This document shows, in pieces, positions 1 to 9,500 of a stretch of 64,000 nt of DNA. The notes beneath the pieces were generated by a model. That model searched no databases, was not told where the DNA came from, and saw only the letters and a program-made list of their open reading frames with translations. A program made the position numbers and the translations under genes. Each line of letters begins with the position of its first letter. Within the stretch, counting starts at the first letter, position 1. This stretch comes from Sphingobacterium sp. BN32. Lineage in GTDB: Bacteria > Bacteroidota > Bacteroidia > Sphingobacteriales > Sphingobacteriaceae. The DNA lies in the NCBI RefSeq assembly GCF_030503615.1, contig NZ_CP129963.1, positions 1,302,001-1,366,000 of the forward strand, in the 5' to 3' direction.

Positions 1-2
1 GC

Positions 3-89
3 TATCCATCGGATTTTAAAAATCAGAACTTTATCAAACTGCTAGAAAATGTAATGGATTGGACATTGAATAGAAGCGATAAACATTGA
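3..89 (+). CDS. C-terminal end of an unidentified upstream gene (partial)
   Basis: An open frame enters from the left edge and ends with TGA, giving 28 residues (YPSDFKNQNFIKLLENVMDW then TLNRSDKH). The gap to the next ATG is only 29 bases, which suggests an operon with the ceramidase-like genes. The tail would suit a ThuA-like or other small alpha/beta protein, but too little is present to assign a family. Confidence 0.45.
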   Translation, partial: YPSDFKNQNFIKLLENVMDWTLNRSDKH

Positions 90-118
90 CGAAAAGGATG
101 TAACCAAAATTTGAAAGC

Positions 119-1525
119 ATGAATTTATACAGTCATAATACTACACCCCGCGCTTCCGTAAAACTTATACGGCCAATGCTCATTTTTATGCTGCTGCTTA
201 CTGTATTCGGATTCTCCAGCACATTTGCTGCGGAGCAGCTAAGGGTAGGAATTGCCAAAAGAAATATCACGCCAAGTTCTGATGTGAAAAATTGGGTAAC
301 AGGAAAGCCATACCGGGTTATTAAAGATTCAATCTTCGTCCGTTCGCTAGTGCTTAAGGATAGCTTAAATAACACATCGGTTATCATTTCTTGGGATTTG
401 GTTGATGCGAGTGAATCAGCGACGGAGGAAATCAGAAAAAAGATTTCTGAATTTGCAAAAATCCCCATGAAAAATATTCTGGTCAATGCTACGCACAACC
501 ATTCTGCGCCCTGGTCGCCCGTTTACAATCAGGGATTTCGTGGACGAGAAAATGAAACTTGGTGGACAACCCGTCATATTGAAAACATCAATAGTGATCC
601 ACACTTTGCCGCGTGGAAAAAAGATTTGATTAATAAAACTTTAGAAGCAACAAAAGAAGCTATGAAATCCGTTCAACCGGCCTCAATTTGGGTCGGACGG
701 GTCGATGCTTCGGAATTTATGAACAACCGAAGACCACGAGCGGCAAAATGGGGCATAGAAGAGAGTAACACGCCTGATGGTTACAATTACAAGCACAAAG
801 ATTGGAACCCGAAGGTACTCATGGGCGCTGCAACTTTCGGTCCCATGGATCGCGCAATGTCCTTAGTTTCTTTTCGCAGCAAAGACGGAAAGAACATCGC
901 AACTATTTTCCATTTAGCAATTCATGCCGTGGCTATCTATCCGTATTCTGACGACATTTCAGGGGATTGGCCAAGCGCTGCAGCTGCCCAAATGAATAAG
1001 AAACTCGGTGGAGAATCCATCTTTCTACAAGGCGCTGCGGGAGACATTAACCCTTGGCGTCGCGGCCCCGATGCGGTCAAGGAAATGGCTGCCGGACTCG
1101 TTGTCTTGGCGGGATTAGCCTATCGTTATAGTGCGAAGATTTCTATTTCCCCGCTCCAAACATTTCAACGGAAAGTAAGTCTACCAACCTCAGACCGAGG
1201 AAAAGGTAGAACAGGCTTAGAAGCTATCGAAGCGGAAGTTCAGCTCATAACATTGGGGCCATTGGCTATTGTCGCCTTGCCTGGCGAACCTTTGACTTCT
1301 TTAGCGGACGAGATAAGAAAGAATTCACCCTTTCCGCAGACACTTGTCCTTGGTTATTCAAATGGCAATGGCGTCCATTACGTCTGTCTGCCGGATGAAA
1401 AGCCTCATGGGGGATACGAAGTAGAGGAGGGTACTTCCGGGGCTCCAATGGCGGGATTGGAACTGGTAGAGTTTGCCAATCAAATGTTAAAGGAGGCCAG
1501 AGCCGATATGAACATTAAAAACTAA
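119..1525 (+). CDS. Secreted neutral/alkaline ceramidase-like hydrolase, first copy
   Basis: This 468-residue protein resembles the N-terminal catalytic domain of neutral/alkaline non-lysosomal ceramidases, zinc amidases that split the N-acyl bond of sphingolipids. A hydrophobic export signal covers about residues 20-38 and ends near TFAAEQ. The family's metal-site pattern is visible as ATHNHSAP (His about 126 and 128), as HLAIHAVAIYP (about 265-275), and as the loop FLQGAAGDINPW near residue 302. It lacks the C-terminal immunoglobulin-like domain of full ceramidases, and many short Bacteroidota homologues are uncharacterised, so the substrate is uncertain. The next gene, six bases downstream, is a diverged second copy. 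Sphingobacteria make their own sphingolipids, so turnover of host or self lipid is possible but is inference only. Confidence 0.75.
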   Translation: MNLYSHNTTPRASVKLIRPMLIFMLLLTVFGFSSTFAAEQLRVGIAKRNITPSSDVKNWVTGKPYRVIKDSIFVRSLVLKDSLNNTSVIISWDLVDASESATEEIRKKISEFAKIPMKNILVNATHNHSAPWSPVYNQGFRGRENETWWTTRHIENINSDPHFAAWKKDLINKTLEATKEAMKSVQPASIWVGRVDASEFMNNRRPRAAKWGIEESNTPDGYNYKHKDWNPKVLMGAATFGPMDRAMSLVSFRSKDGKNIATIFHLAIHAVAIYPYSDDISGDWPSAAAAQMNKKLGGESIFLQGAAGDINPWRRGPDAVKEMAAGLVVLAGLAYRYSAKISISPLQTFQRKVSLPTSDRGKGRTGLEAIEAEVQLITLGPLAIVALPGEPLTSLADEIRKNSPFPQTLVLGYSNGNGVHYVCLPDEKPHGGYEVEEGTSGAPMAGLELVEFANQMLKEARADMNIKN

Positions 1526-1531
1526 GAAATA

Positions 1532-2905
1532 ATGAACAGAACAATCATACATGCAATTAGCCTTTCCTTCATGATATTGAATATAGTTTTATACAGTGCC
1601 TATGCGCAGGATGTAAAAGGGAAAACCTGGATGGTGGGGCTGGCGACTGCGAATATCACACCCGAAAAGCCAATGTGGTTGGCAGGTTATGCCAGTCGCA
1701 CAAAACCCTCTGAAGGGAGTATTCATCCATTGTCGGCAAAATGTATTCTCTTTGAAGACGCGCAAGGAAAAAGGTCTTTACTCTTAACTCTTGAAGTTGT
1801 TGGAATCGGCAGTAATTTTAGTGACGAAGTGCGCCAGGCCATTAGTAAAGAAACAGGTGCACCCCTCGAAAGCATCATCATTAACTGCTCCCATACGCAC
1901 TCTGGCCCTGTGCTCGATCATGTTTTAACGGGCATTTATCCCTTGGATAGTTCCAATAAAAAGGTCATCGTTGAATATGGTAAATGGCTTAGAGCAACAT
2001 TAATTCAATTAAGCAAACAAGCGCTTCAGAATTTGGAACCTGCCAAGCTGTATGCTAAGAATGGTGTTTCCAGGGTTCAAGTAAATCGGAGGTCAAATCA
2101 GGAGAAAGACATCGCTAGTTTGAAAGAACTAAAGGGACCTAATGATTTCTCTGTTCCCGTATTTAAGGTCGAGACAGCTTCTGGAAAATTGAAGGCTATT
2201 ATATTTGGATATGCCTGCCACCCTACAGTGCTATCGGGATATCAGTGGTCTGGAGATTATGCTGGTTTCGCACAGGCGGAATTAGAAAAGCTATATCCAG
2301 GAGCAAAAGCGCTATTTTTTCAAGGTGCAGGAGGAGATCAAAACCCATTGCCTCGACGCACCCTGCAACTTGCCAAGCAATACGGTAAATCATTGGCGGC
2401 CTCGGTCGAACGCGTCATCGAAGAAGATATGAACGCATTGGCTCCGAATTTTAAATCAGTAGCTGCTGTTATAGATTTGCCCTTGACTACGCCGCCAACA
2501 CTATCGGAATTAGAGACAATCAAGAAAGAAGCCGGTTCGGGCTATATTTATGAATGGAGTTCTAATTTGATTGACCAATATAAGTCAGGAAAACCAATTC
2601 TAAAAAGTTACCCGAATTATCCAATTCAGGTATGGGATTTCGACGGACAAAAGCTAATCAGCTTAGGAGGCGAAGTAACGATAGGTTATGCCGTCAAATT
2701 GAAAGAGAAATATGGAGAGGACATTTTCGTCATGGCCTACAGCAATGACGTGATGGGATATATCCCGACTGAGAAAGTGCTGGAAGAGGGGGGCTATGAG
2801 GGGGATACTTCGCAAAGAGCCTATGGCTTACCTAGTAAATGGGCAGCAGGAATCGAAGGTCGTATATTATCCACGATCGATGTCTTGATGAAGAAAATAA
2901 GATAA
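1532..2905 (+). CDS. Secreted neutral/alkaline ceramidase-like hydrolase, second copy
   Basis: A 457-residue paralogue of the preceding gene. A signal peptide occupies roughly residues 1-25 and ends at YAQD. The same metal-binding layout is present: NCSHTHSGP (His about 121 and 123), YACHPTVLSG (about 226-235) and FFQGAGGDQNP (about 264-274). The two proteins are clearly diverged, so this is an old tandem duplication rather than a recent one. Six bases separate the genes, so they are probably co-transcribed. The product should act in the periplasm or at the surface on an amide-linked lipid or a related compound; the specific substrate cannot be read from the sequence. Confidence 0.75.
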   Translation: MNRTIIHAISLSFMILNIVLYSAYAQDVKGKTWMVGLATANITPEKPMWLAGYASRTKPSEGSIHPLSAKCILFEDAQGKRSLLLTLEVVGIGSNFSDEVRQAISKETGAPLESIIINCSHTHSGPVLDHVLTGIYPLDSSNKKVIVEYGKWLRATLIQLSKQALQNLEPAKLYAKNGVSRVQVNRRSNQEKDIASLKELKGPNDFSVPVFKVETASGKLKAIIFGYACHPTVLSGYQWSGDYAGFAQAELEKLYPGAKALFFQGAGGDQNPLPRRTLQLAKQYGKSLAASVERVIEEDMNALAPNFKSVAAVIDLPLTTPPTLSELETIKKEAGSGYIYEWSSNLIDQYKSGKPILKSYPNYPIQVWDFDGQKLISLGGEVTIGYAVKLKEKYGEDIFVMAYSNDVMGYIPTEKVLEEGGYEGDTSQRAYGLPSKWAAGIEGRILSTIDVLMKKIR

Positions 2906-2953
2906 TCATAGAATAAGCTAACGAATACATTAAATCTAATTTTTTGAAAAACA

Positions 2954-5095
2954 ATGAAGAAAATCACTAGCAAGTTTCAGGTAGTTGGCTGTCATGCCTT
3001 CGTGGCAACAACCGTATTATTGGGGTTATGGTCCTGCAATCAACCTAAATATCCGGGGCCTAAGACTCCTGAGGAGTCGATAAAAGCAATGAAAGTTCAT
3101 CCAGATTTTGAAGTACAAATATATGCAACAGAGCCATTTGTAAAGGATCCGATAGCGATGACCTTTGATGAGAAGGGGAATGCTTATGTGGTCGAGATGG
3201 CAGATTATCCTTTTTCCGACATGGAGCCCAATCCGCCGGGCAAGGGCAATGGCCGAATCGTTTATTTGAAAGATAATGATAAAGACGGGGTTGTTGATGA
3301 GTCTATCGTTTTTGTCGAGGGGATTTCTGAGATGACGAGCGTAATGGCATGGAAGAATGGTCTTTTAGTAACTGCAGCTCCTGATATTTTCTATCTGGAA
3401 GATACAGATGGTGACGGCAAATCCGATCATAAGGAGGTGCTCTATACCGGTTTCTTTACGAATAACTCTGAAGCACAAATTACCAATCTGACTTTCGCAA
3501 TCGATAACTGGATATATGCATCGAATCACGGTCAAGCCGGGGAAATCACATCGACACGTGAAGCGGATGCACCTCCATTATCGGTTGGAGGTTCGGACTT
3601 CCGCTTCCGCTTGGATAAACAGCTTTTTGAAAGAGAGACCGCCCCGGCACAATTCGGACAAACATTGAACGATTGGGGACACCGCTTTATGACACAAAAC
3701 ACGTTACATATTCAGCAAGCGGTGATGCCAGGGCGATACATGCATAGACATGAATTCCTGCCTTCGCTGAAAGGCGTTGAAAATATTTCCGATCATGAAT
3801 TGAGAATGTATCAGGTTACGCCGGCTCCGTATTGGCGAGCGGAACGTAGTCGCAGGCGTCAAGAAGCTTATGATCAACAAGGGAAGGGACAGGTGGAACA
3901 TGCTGAAGGCCACTTTACTGGTGCTTCAGGAGGTACAGTCTATGGCGGAGATGCATTTCCAGATGGCTTTTATGGAAACATTTTTACTGGAGAAGTGGCT
4001 GGAAATTTAGTGCATCGGGATGTAATTACACCGCACAAAACGAGTCCAAAATACGTTGCCTCTCGCGCTGCTGAAGAAAAAGAGAGCGAATTTATCACTT
4101 CTACGGATTCTTGGTTCAGACCTACTAGTTTTGCTGTTTCGCCGGACGGGAATCTATATATGGTCGATATGTACCGTCAGCATATCGAGACGCCAATGTC
4201 TATACCTGAAGACTTGGTTGCCGAAATGGATTACAAGCAAGGGATGGATATGGGAAGAATCTATAGGATTGTACCTAAAAAGAAAAAGAATCTGGACCGC
4301 AGTTTAACGTCGAAAGAAAATAAATCATCGGCTGACTATGTGAAGTTATTAGCGCATGAAAGCCAATGGTGGAGATTGCAGGCACAACGTAAGTTGATCG
4401 AAAGCCAGGATAAAAGTGTGGTTCCTGCTGTTGTGGAGTTGTTCAATAGCAGCAATGATGCTCGCTACAGGCTGCATGCGCTCTATACCTTGGAGGGGCT
4501 TGGTGCATTGAATAGTGAATTGGTTAAAAAGGCATTGGCAGATAGGCATGCAGGTGTTCGAGAGCATGGTGCCATTTTATCGGAGCGCTATCCTGAAACT
4601 AAAGAGGTGCTAGCAGGTCTTTTAAATGATCAAGCACCGCGGGTTGCTTTTCAAGCTACCTTGAGTTTAGGACAGTTCAATGATGCGAGTACGATCAATC
4701 TTTTGACTAATATCCTTGAAAAAAACAGCGCTGATCCCTGGTTTAGAATGGCTGTGCTAAGTTCTAATGCTGGCTCATCTTATGAGCTATTCAAATCGCT
4801 GAATAAAACAGCTTTTTTTGATGCGTATAATGATGATAAGGCTCAACTTATTAAGGACTTGGCATTTATCTTAACAAAAAGAGACCAGTCTGTCGATAAA
4901 TTCGCGAAGGACCTTGAAGCCATCTCGAAAGGGAAAAACGAAAATAAATGGTTGTTGGGAGCGATAGAAGGTATGGAAAAAGCAAGCAAAGATGGGCTGA
5001 AAAACCCAGCTTTTAAAGCGACCCTGCAGTCAATAATGGAATCTACCACAGATCAAGATGTTAAAACGAAATTATCTCAACTACTTAAATCATAA
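2954..5095 (+). CDS. Putative membrane-bound dehydrogenase-type lipoprotein with HEAT repeats
   Basis: A 713-residue lipoprotein with a lipobox-like LLGLWSC at residues 22-28. Residues about 45-445 match the beta-propeller domain called 'putative membrane-bound dehydrogenase' in Planctomycetes, Verrucomicrobia and Bacteroidota (features include ATEPFVKDPIAMTFDEKGN and DNDKDGVVDES). Residues about 455-600 contain HEAT-like helical repeats (LLAHESQWWRLQAQRKL, VAFQATLSLGQFND). Related proteins often end with a c-type cytochrome domain, but no CxxCH motif is present here, so any electron partner must be separate. The HiPIP-like protein encoded two bases downstream is an obvious candidate. The redox reaction itself is not established for the family. 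Confidence 0.7.
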   Translation: MKKITSKFQVVGCHAFVATTVLLGLWSCNQPKYPGPKTPEESIKAMKVHPDFEVQIYATEPFVKDPIAMTFDEKGNAYVVEMADYPFSDMEPNPPGKGNGRIVYLKDNDKDGVVDESIVFVEGISEMTSVMAWKNGLLVTAAPDIFYLEDTDGDGKSDHKEVLYTGFFTNNSEAQITNLTFAIDNWIYASNHGQAGEITSTREADAPPLSVGGSDFRFRLDKQLFERETAPAQFGQTLNDWGHRFMTQNTLHIQQAVMPGRYMHRHEFLPSLKGVENISDHELRMYQVTPAPYWRAERSRRRQEAYDQQGKGQVEHAEGHFTGASGGTVYGGDAFPDGFYGNIFTGEVAGNLVHRDVITPHKTSPKYVASRAAEEKESEFITSTDSWFRPTSFAVSPDGNLYMVDMYRQHIETPMSIPEDLVAEMDYKQGMDMGRIYRIVPKKKKNLDRSLTSKENKSSADYVKLLAHESQWWRLQAQRKLIESQDKSVVPAVVELFNSSNDARYRLHALYTLEGLGALNSELVKKALADRHAGVREHGAILSERYPETKEVLAGLLNDQAPRVAFQATLSLGQFNDASTINLLTNILEKNSADPWFRMAVLSSNAGSSYELFKSLNKTAFFDAYNDDKAQLIKDLAFILTKRDQSVDKFAKDLEAISKGKNENKWLLGAIEGMEKASKDGLKNPAFKATLQSIMESTTDQDVKTKLSQLLKS

Positions 5096-5097
5096 CT

Positions 5098-5481
5098 ATG
5101 AAGAATAACACGAAGATGGAGAGACGAGAGTTTATTAAAGGCACCGTTTCTTCTTCATTAGCTCTAATTTTGGGAACGGCATACCTGATCACGGGCTGTA
5201 ATAATTCAGGGAAACAAACTGAAAAGACTGCTGATGGTAAATCTCAAGGGAATGCAGTGAGTTCATGCGATGATTACTCAGGCGTGGATGAGGTAAACTT
5301 GAGAAAAAGAGAGCAGCTGGGCTATGTTAAACAAACTCCTAATCCGGAACATCAATGTGATAATTGTAAGTTATATATTGCGCCAAAAGATGGGCAGCCA
5401 TGTGGAGGATGTATGTTGTTTACAGGTCCCGTCTTTGCAGAAGGCTACTGCACTTACTGGGCACCACCTGATGAGGCATAA
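5098..5481 (+). CDS. High-potential iron-sulfur protein (HiPIP)-like, Tat-exported
   Basis: A 127-residue protein. Its N-terminus carries a twin-arginine motif (RREFIKG) followed by a hydrophobic stretch ending in LITGC, so it is probably a Tat-exported lipoprotein. The C-terminal 40 residues hold the cysteine pattern of HiPIPs: CDNC, QPCGGC and GYCTYW, enough to ligate one cubane 4Fe-4S cluster. HiPIPs are small periplasmic electron carriers. The gene starts two bases after the dehydrogenase-type lipoprotein gene, which points to translational coupling and a redox partnership. The length and the final GYCTYWAP motif fit the family well. Confidence 0.8.
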   Translation: MKNNTKMERREFIKGTVSSSLALILGTAYLITGCNNSGKQTEKTADGKSQGNAVSSCDDYSGVDEVNLRKREQLGYVKQTPNPEHQCDNCKLYIAPKDGQPCGGCMLFTGPVFAEGYCTYWAPPDEA

Positions 5482-5544
5482 ATAGAAAGGAAATGATTGG
5501 GAAGAATTGTTAAAATTAGTGTCCTAATTTACCTGTAGTGAGCT

Positions 5545-5589
5545 ATAACCTCAATTTTTGATGTTTTTAAAATTGATAATTGAGGTTAT
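5545..5589 (+). terminator. Hairpin downstream of the HiPIP gene
   Basis: The arms ATAACCTCAATTTT and AATTGAGGTTAT form a long AT-rich stem about 65 bases after the HiPIP stop codon. No clean T-run follows, so it may be only a weak terminator or an mRNA-stabilising structure. Confidence 0.4.
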
Positions 5590-5792
5590 TGGGTTTATTA
5601 GATTTTATTTTCAATGGCGCGCTATTGATAGCTACATCTAGCATTTGCCGACAATTGTACGACTCAAATCCCTTATAAAGCCCTTTCAAACCCAATGCAA
5701 ACCCCAATCAAAAGCCTTTCGAAAGGGGAGTGATATGGGTTTGATAGGGTTATGGATGGATTATCATCTATTTAAAGTAGGTAGGTGTTATA

Positions 5793-5825
5793 TGCACTTA
5801 CTGGGCACCAGCAGATGAGGCGTAA
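5793..5825 (+). pseudogene. Remnant of a second HiPIP gene (last 10 codons)
   Basis: TGCACTTACTGGGCACCA is repeated exactly from the HiPIP gene (5449-5466). Translation gives CTYWAPADEA and a stop, against CTYWAPPDEA in the intact gene. Similarity continues about 20 bases past the stop (AAATAG...ATTGGGAAG). Everything upstream of the TGC is unrelated, so this is a truncated duplicate or the scar of a recombination event. Confidence 0.7.
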
Positions 5826-5864
5826 ATAGGAAACGATAGCATTGGGAAGTGATACCAATCAAAG

Positions 5865-5897
5865 GAGTTCATGTTAATTGACATGGGCTCTTTTTTA
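5865..5897 (+). terminator. Rho-independent terminator
   Basis: GAGTTCATGT and ACATGGGCTC pair over ten positions (two G-U in RNA) around a five-base loop, followed directly by a TTTTTT run. It follows the HiPIP remnant and is probably the original terminator of the operon. Confidence 0.7.
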
Positions 5898-6547
5898 TTT
5901 TAGAATAACCTGAGGGAATTGCATAAAACTCAAATGTATGATCACGTCAATCGCTGCTATTTGATTTGCTAATAAGTGATCAAAAACCTTCAAATAATAG
6001 ATTTTACCTAAAACTAAGACCCAATCGCCGCAAGACCAATATAGTTTAAGTAATGTATGATTATTCCTTTATGTATAATTATGATTCTCCAAATAGCTAG
6101 TAATCAGGTTTATATTTAAAATTATTACGCTGTGTTACTGTTTAAGAATATTATTTATCTAAAAAGATGTCCTTTAATCAAAGAATCGCAAACTTAAATT
6201 AGTGTTAGTAAAACCAATTGACAAGCAACTTTGCTCAATGACCGAATAAGCTTCAACACTAATTATTTTTTTAGGCTTCAAAAGAAAGGAGATTATGAAA
6301 TAGAAAAATATGACGCTTCTATAACGACTTAACCTAGAGAAGAATTGAATTAAACTTTAAGAGAAATCAAACTTAAAACCTCAAGAATATTGTGGTTCCA
6401 CACAGTGTATGGCGTCAATGATCGAGGAATGGCTTTAGTGTTTCGTTATAGTTGTTTTTTTTAACCAATTAATGAGTATTGTTTAAATCAGTCGTTCAAG
6501 CGTCGCAATATTGTGGTATTTGACGATAATCAACTAAGTCCTAAATT

Positions 6548-9500
6548 ATGAAAAACAAATTCATGCTCCTCACATACATGCTGATGTATGGTGCCACCTG
6601 CAGCTATGCAGATGATGGCCACAGTCGGGTGCTAATAAAAACAAAAGATAGCGATAATGACATGGTTTTAATCGCTAGCCAACGGATTGTGACCGGAACT
6701 ATTTTTGATGAATCCGGAAAACCTGTCGTGGGAGTTAGCATACGAGTTAAAGAGTCTACACGAGGGGCTGTTACTGATAAAGATGGAAATTTTGAAATCC
6801 AGATCAACGATGACTCCGAAGTACTTGTTATTTCCTCAGTTGGTTATGTGACTCAAGAAGTGGTTGTAGGAAAGGAGAGTGTGCTTCAAATCAAATTAAT
6901 TGAAAATGCGCAGAATTCTTTAGAAGAAGTCGCAGTTGTAGCATTCGGAACTCAGAAAAAAGAAAGTGTCATCGGTTCCATTACGACCGTTAGTCCGAAG
7001 GATCTAAAGATTCCTTCCAGCAATCTAACACAATCGCTTGCTGGACGTGTTGCCGGGGTGATTGCATATCAGCGAAGTGGAGAACCTGGTGCTGATAATG
7101 CCGATTTCTTTGTACGCGGTATTACCACTTTTGGAAATAATACCAGACCATTGATTCTTATTGATGGTATCGAATTGACGGCTACAGATTTGGCAAGGCT
7201 ACAGCCGGACGATATCGAATCCTTTTCGGTTATGAAAGACGCAACGGCGACAGCGCTTTACGGTGCTCGCGGAGCCAATGGCGTTATCCTTGTTATCACC
7301 AAGCAGGGAAAAGAGGGCAAGGCAAAAATATCCATCAGGGCAGAGAACTCGACATCAGCAGCGACGATGAATGTAGAACTGGCAGATCCAATTACTTATA
7401 TGGAAATGGCCAACGAAGCCACGCTGACCCGAAACGCATTAGCGGCATTGCCATATCTGGAGGAAAAGATAGAGAACACACGCAACAACGTCAATCCTTT
7501 AGTCTATCCAGCAAACGACTGGAGAAAAATGCTTTTTAAAGATTATACAAATAACCAGCGTTATAACTTGAATGTCAGTGGAGGGGGGGGTGTCGCTCGC
7601 TACTATGTTGCTGGAGCTTTTACACAAGATAATGGAATGCTAAACGTTGATAAACGCAATAATTTCAACAGTAATATCGATTTAAAAAGTTACTCTCTTC
7701 GCGCAAATGTCAATATCAATCTTAGTAAAAGTACCGAATTGATTGTTCGGCTCAGCGGAAATTTCGACGATTACAAGGGGCCAATCGATGGAGGAGAAGA
7801 CTTATACCGAAAGGTAATGCGTTCTAACCCCGTATTGTTTCCCGCATACTATCCATTGGATGAAGATCATCAACATGTTGGGCATATCATGTTCGGTAAT
7901 TACGATTTGAACAACCGCTATGTTAATCCATATGCGGATTTAGTAAAAGGCTACAAAGACCAAAGTAGAGCACAGATGCTTGCACAGTTGGAATTAAAGC
8001 AAGACTTGAGCAGCATTACAGAAGGCCTTTCGATCAGAGGGTTATTGAACCTCACACGCCTCTCTAATTTTTACTACACGCGTGCCTACAATCCTTTTTA
8101 TTATGAAGTAGGATCATATGATTTTATAGCAAATACTTATAAAATTAATCAAATGAACCTAAATGGAACCGAATATTTAGGGTTTAATGAGGGACCGAAG
8201 ACCCTAAATTCAATGTTTTATTTTGAATCCGCTTTAAATTACAACCGCACCTTTCGCGAGAAACATAACATAGGGGCATTGCTGGTGGCAACAGCCAGAG
8301 AAAGTTTAAATGCTAACGCTGGAGATCTTCTTCAGTCGCTTCCGTCAAGGAACATGGGCGTGTCAGGAAGGGCTACCTACGCCTACGATCGTCGCTATTT
8401 TGCTGAATTCAACTTTGGATATAACGGCTCCGAGCGCTTTGACGTAAGAAATCGATTTGGATTTTTTCCTTCAGCGGGCTTGGCATGGAGCGTTTCGAAT
8501 GAAAAGTTCTTTGAACCTTATCAAAATATCATTAGTAAACTCAGATTTAGATACACCTATGGACTAGTTGGAAATGATCAAATTGGAGATGTGAGCGATC
8601 GATTTTTTTATTTATCGAATGTCTCCATGAATGACGCTTCTCGTTCTGCAAGATTTGGACAAGATCTTTCTGAAACCAAAAATGGTGTGTTGGTCACTCG
8701 CTATGCCAATCCTAATATTACTTGGGAAAGAGCTACTAAACAGAACGCTGCGATGGAACTTAGTTTATTTAACAAGGCCAACCTAATCGTAGAGTATTTT
8801 ACAGAGAAAAGAGATAATATATTGATGAACCGCGCGAGTATTCCAAATACGATGGGATTATCCAGTATCTCCAAGTCAAATGTTGGCAAGGCCAGTGGTA
8901 AGGGTATGGATATATCGTTTGACTATCAACAAGCTTGGTCAAAAGATCTATGGGCTTCGGTAAGAGCAAATTTCACCTACGCTACGAGCAAATATGAAGT
9001 TTATGAGGAACCCCTATATGCAGAGGCATGGCGATCGCGCGTTGGTACATCGTTGAACCAAACCTATGGCTACATCGCGGAACGCTTATTTATAGATGAT
9101 GAAGAGGCTGCAAATGCACCTAGACAAGAGTTTGGAAACTATGGTGGTGGCGATATAAAGTATACTGACGTCAATCGAGATGGGAAAATTAATGAAGCAG
9201 ACCGCGTTCCTATCGGAAACCCGACCGTGCCTGAGATTATATATGGATTTGGATTCTCCCTTAGTTATAAAAAAGTCGATTTATCTGCCTTTTTTCAAGG
9301 CTCAGCAAACGAGTCGTTTTGGATCGACCCGGCATCAACTTCCCCATTTGTAGCTTATCATTATAATACAACGGAAGCTAGCTCAGGCAGAATATTCATG
9401 AATCAACTTTTAAAGGCATACGCTGATAGCTATTGGTCGGAAGATAATCGAGATATTTATGCCACATTGCCTCGCCTGAGTAATACGCTTAATATCAACA

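Larger units (their letters stand above)
5482..6547. other. 1.07-kb intergenic region
   Basis: No credible gene is present. The region holds the hairpin at 5545-5589, a degenerate copy of the HiPIP gene end at 5793-5825, a good terminator at 5865-5897, and then about 650 bases of AT-rich leader before the susC gene. Within that leader the 11-mer AATATTGTGGT occurs twice (6386-6396 and 6507-6517), and a small palindrome, TGTGGTTCCACA, lies at 6391-6402. I found no convincing Bacteroidetes promoter (TTG plus TAnnTTTG). Confidence 0.6.

Noticed and set aside
2954..5095. Cytochrome c domain in the dehydrogenase-type lipoprotein
   Set aside because: No CxxCH haem motif anywhere in the 713 residues.
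6500..6547. susC promoter at GGTATTTG (6514-6521)
   Set aside because: It lacks the TA of the -7 box TAnnTTTG and has no TTG at the right distance.
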